Shown: positions 62,421 through 64,000 of the stretch, piece by piece
How the letters are laid out: every line of letters begins with the position of its first letter
Position numbering within the stretch: the stretch's first letter is position 1
DNA from: Microbacterium sp. MYb72
GTDB lineage: Bacteria; Actinomycetota; Actinomycetes; Actinomycetales; Microbacteriaceae
Assembly (NCBI RefSeq): GCF_002979415.1
Contig: NZ_PCOT01000007.1
Coordinates: 82,997 to 146,996 of the forward strand
DNA length: 64,000 bases
Reading direction: 5' to 3'
The notes under the pieces: generated by a model
Told to the model about the DNA's origin: nothing
Seen by the model: only the letters and a program-made list of their open reading frames with translations
The model's database searches: none
Translations under genes and position numbers: made by a program

Positions 62421-63470
62421 TCAGCGTTCGTTCATCCGGGGGATCAGCACCTGCCGGTAGATGATCAGGACGCTCGCGGCCACAGGGATCGCGATGAGGG
62501 CGCCGAGCAGGCCCAGGAGGCTTCCACCGGCGAGAGCGGCGACGACCACGACCGCACCGGGGACCGATACCGCCCGACTCATGATGCGCGGCGAGATGAT
62601 GTACGCCTCGATCTGCATGTAGATGAGGTAGTAGATGGCTGCGGCGATCGCGGTCGCGGGGGAGCCGAGGCCGGGGATCAGGCACGCCAGCACGATGATC
62701 GTCGATCCCGTCAGCGTGCCGACGAGCGGGATGAGAGAGAAGAAGAAGGCGACGACGGCGAGGACCGCGGTGAACGGCGCCTGGATGATCGAGAGGAAGA
62801 TCATGCTGAGCACGCCGTTGATCGCGCCCTGCGCGACCTGACCCATGACGTAGTACCCCACGGAGTCCGTGATCTGCTCGGCGAGGTCGATGAAGCGCTC
62901 GCGCTTCGACGCCGGAGCGAGCTGGTAGACCGCCCGCTTGAGTGACGGGGTCGACGCGGTGAGGTAGATGGTCAGGATCAGCACGATGAACGCGCCGAAG
63001 AGCCCGCCGAGGATCGCCCCGCTGGCGGCGATCACACCCTGGCCGATCTCCGCGAGATTCGTGTTGAGCCAGTCCTCCAGGTAACTGAAGACCTTGTCCA
63101 CATCCAGATTCGGGAAGGTGGCGACGATCCAGTCCCGCGTGTCGTCGATCAGGTTGCTGCGCTGCACGATGGCCGTGATCTGCGCGACGAGCTCGGAGAT
63201 CTGATCGACCAGCACCGGCAGGACGATCAGGACGATCCCGGCGAAGACTCCGAGCACGGCCAGGATCGTCACGAGGACGGCGAGCCAGCGGGGGAGACGG
63301 CGCCGCTCGAGGAAGGACACGAGCGGGTCGAGGCCGAGGCTGAGGAACAGTGCGGTGCCGACGTAGAGCAGGATCGTCGACAGATTCTGCAGGCTGCCGA
63401 TGAGCATCACGCCCAGACCCACGCCGAGCGTCGCCACGAGGGCGGTGCGGAACGGGTTGTGGATCTTCAT
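62421..63470 (-). CDS. AI-2E family (PerM-like) permease
   Basis: 349 residues with about eight transmembrane helices: a pair at the N-terminus, a long amphipathic middle (80-150), then FGAFIVLILTIYLTAS and the conserved IPLVGTLTGSTIIV near 225. Despite the name, many members move ions or metabolites, so quorum-signal export is not implied. AGGAGC precedes the ATG. It is convergent with the hydrolase. Confidence 0.88.
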   Translation of the reverse strand: MKIHNPFRTALVATLGVGLGVMLIGSLQNLSTILLYVGTALFLSLGLDPLVSFLERRRLPRWLAVLVTILAVLGVFAGIVLIVLPVLVDQISELVAQITAIVQRSNLIDDTRDWIVATFPNLDVDKVFSYLEDWLNTNLAEIGQGVIAASGAILGGLFGAFIVLILTIYLTASTPSLKRAVYQLAPASKRERFIDLAEQITDSVGYYVMGQVAQGAINGVLSMIFLSIIQAPFTAVLAVVAFFFSLIPLVGTLTGSTIIVLACLIPGLGSPATAIAAAIYYLIYMQIEAYIISPRIMSRAVSVPGAVVVVAALAGGSLLGLLGALIAIPVAASVLIIYRQVLIPRMNER

Positions 63471-63591
63471 CGGAGCTCCTCGGGAGAATCGGCTGAAGCA
63501 AGGCTATCGAGCAGAGCCCTTCCGGACGCTCCCGACGTGCCGTGGAGCCGGTCCGCCGACGCCCTCGTGGGCAACACACAGGAGCGTTCGC

Positions 63592-63597
63592 TAGGCT
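63592..63597 (+). promoter_or_regulatory. -10 element (TAGGCT) upstream of the last gene
   Basis: TAGGCT lies about 55 nt before GTG 63654, giving a short leader with GAGGAGAC as the ribosome site. Confidence 0.45.
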
Positions 63598-63653
63598 GGA
63601 ACGTCGAGTGTTGCGATTCGGACGGATGTCCGAGGCGCGTGAGGAGACTATTC

Positions 63654-64000
63654 GTGCGTTTCGTATGGGCCGTCGTGGCCTTCGTGCTGGCCACGGTTCT
63701 GATCGGTGCGGGCATCGCACAGCGAACCATCTTCCTGGGTCCCGACTCGCAGCAGACGACGGTCAAGGTCGAGGAGCCCGCTCCGTTCGTGATGCTGGAC
63801 GGTGACGTGGTTGTACGAGGTGTCGGCGAGCCAGGCCTTCATGTCGGCCGTACGACCGTACGCGGCGAAGATGTCTCCGCCTCCCTGCACGATCAGCGTC
63901 TGCATCCCTGGGTGCTGGCGCAGCACGTCACCGTCCAGCATCACGAACGGAGCGGGCTCCTCGACCTTGACCGTCGTCTGCTGCGAGTCGGGACCCAGGA
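63654..64000 (+). pseudogene. 5' part of a membrane-anchored protein gene, scrambled by an inverted duplication
   Basis: GTG 63654 begins VRFVWAVVAFVLATVLIG, a signal anchor, followed by an extracellular start. After LDGDV (63809) the sequence flips: bases 63810-64000 are the reverse complement of what should follow, and the plausible continuation (LRQHPGMQTLIVQGGGDIF, then AYGRTADMKAWLADTSYNHV) is read on the minus strand. The + frame happens to stay open but is not a credible protein. Family unrecognised. It is either broken here or mis-assembled. Confidence 0.6.
63733..64000. repeat. 77-bp perfect inverted repeat with 114-bp spacer at the window end
   Basis: 63733-63809 and 63924-64000 are exact reverse complements (positions sum to 127733). 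The right arm is cut by the window edge, so the repeat may be longer. The 114-bp centre codes sensibly only on the minus strand. Confidence 0.9.

Noticed and set aside
62421..63470. Autoinducer-2 quorum-sensing exporter
   Set aside because: The family name is historical; nothing here shows AI-2 transport and no luxS is in the window.
1..64000. tRNA or rRNA genes
   Set aside because: I looked through the intergenic gaps for cloverleaf ends and found none; a tRNAscan run would confirm.

Overview
The window is GC-rich (about 70%) chromosomal DNA from an actinobacterium. Gene order and protein features point to the Microbacteriaceae, most likely Microbacterium. I base this on the blocks leuCD-murA-plsC-gpsA-ddl-DUF3515-thiL-rsmD-recG-coaD-DUF177-rpmF-rnc-mutM, smc-ftsY-ffh, rpsP-KH-rimM-trmD, rplS-lepB-rnhB-DUF2469-yraN-comM-dprA-xerC, and rpsB-tsf-pyrH-frr-cdsA. 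It is core chromosome. I see no prophage, insertion sequence, tRNA, rRNA or CRISPR array.

Layout. 1-3.4 kb: a truncated TerC gene, then convergently an FMN monooxygenase with a MetY-type sulfhydrylase (probably organosulfur use). 3.5-5.7 kb: leuCD behind a leucine-rich leader peptide and hairpin. 5.7-10 kb: envelope genes murA, plsC, gpsA and ddl in a tightly overlapping run. 10-17.4 kb: a lipoprotein, thiL, rsmD, recG, coaD, DUF177, rpmF, rnc and mutM. 17.5-23.9 kb: accessory genes between mutM and smc (unknown protein, DyP peroxidase, FtsX-type ABC exporter, two tandem double-GNAT proteins, a small basic protein and a 37-residue small ORF). 24-34.5 kb: smc, ftsY and ffh, with lipoate genes, a TetR regulator and a sigma/anti-sigma-like pair between ftsY and ffh. 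34.5-42.7 kb: EamA/LysR pair, glycerol cluster glpD-glpF-glpK with a divergent SorC-type regulator, and a YbdK ligase, lying between ffh and rpsP. 42.9-63.5 kb: ribosomal protein, tRNA/rRNA maturation, secretion, competence-like, recombination, translation and lipid genes, ending with a DivIVA-domain protein, a secreted lysozyme-like protein, a hydrolase and an AI-2E family permease.

Regulation seen in the sequence. At least twelve start codons lie exactly 6-7 nt after a TANNNT -10 box, so many genes are probably transcribed as leaderless mRNAs. Two such promoters (DUF3515 and thiL) face each other with overlapping -10 boxes in a 23-bp gap. Palindromes mark likely operators for the SorC, LysR and TetR regulators. 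rplS has a leader closed by a long-range stem.

Oddities: a perfect 77-bp inverted duplication ends exactly at the window edge and scrambles the last gene (assembly chimera or invertible switch); rnc has no ATG/GTG/TTG start upstream of its conserved first helix; smc carries an AT-rich, rare-codon island; the M23 protein has seven 14-residue repeats; and a five-copy imperfect repeat array precedes xerC.
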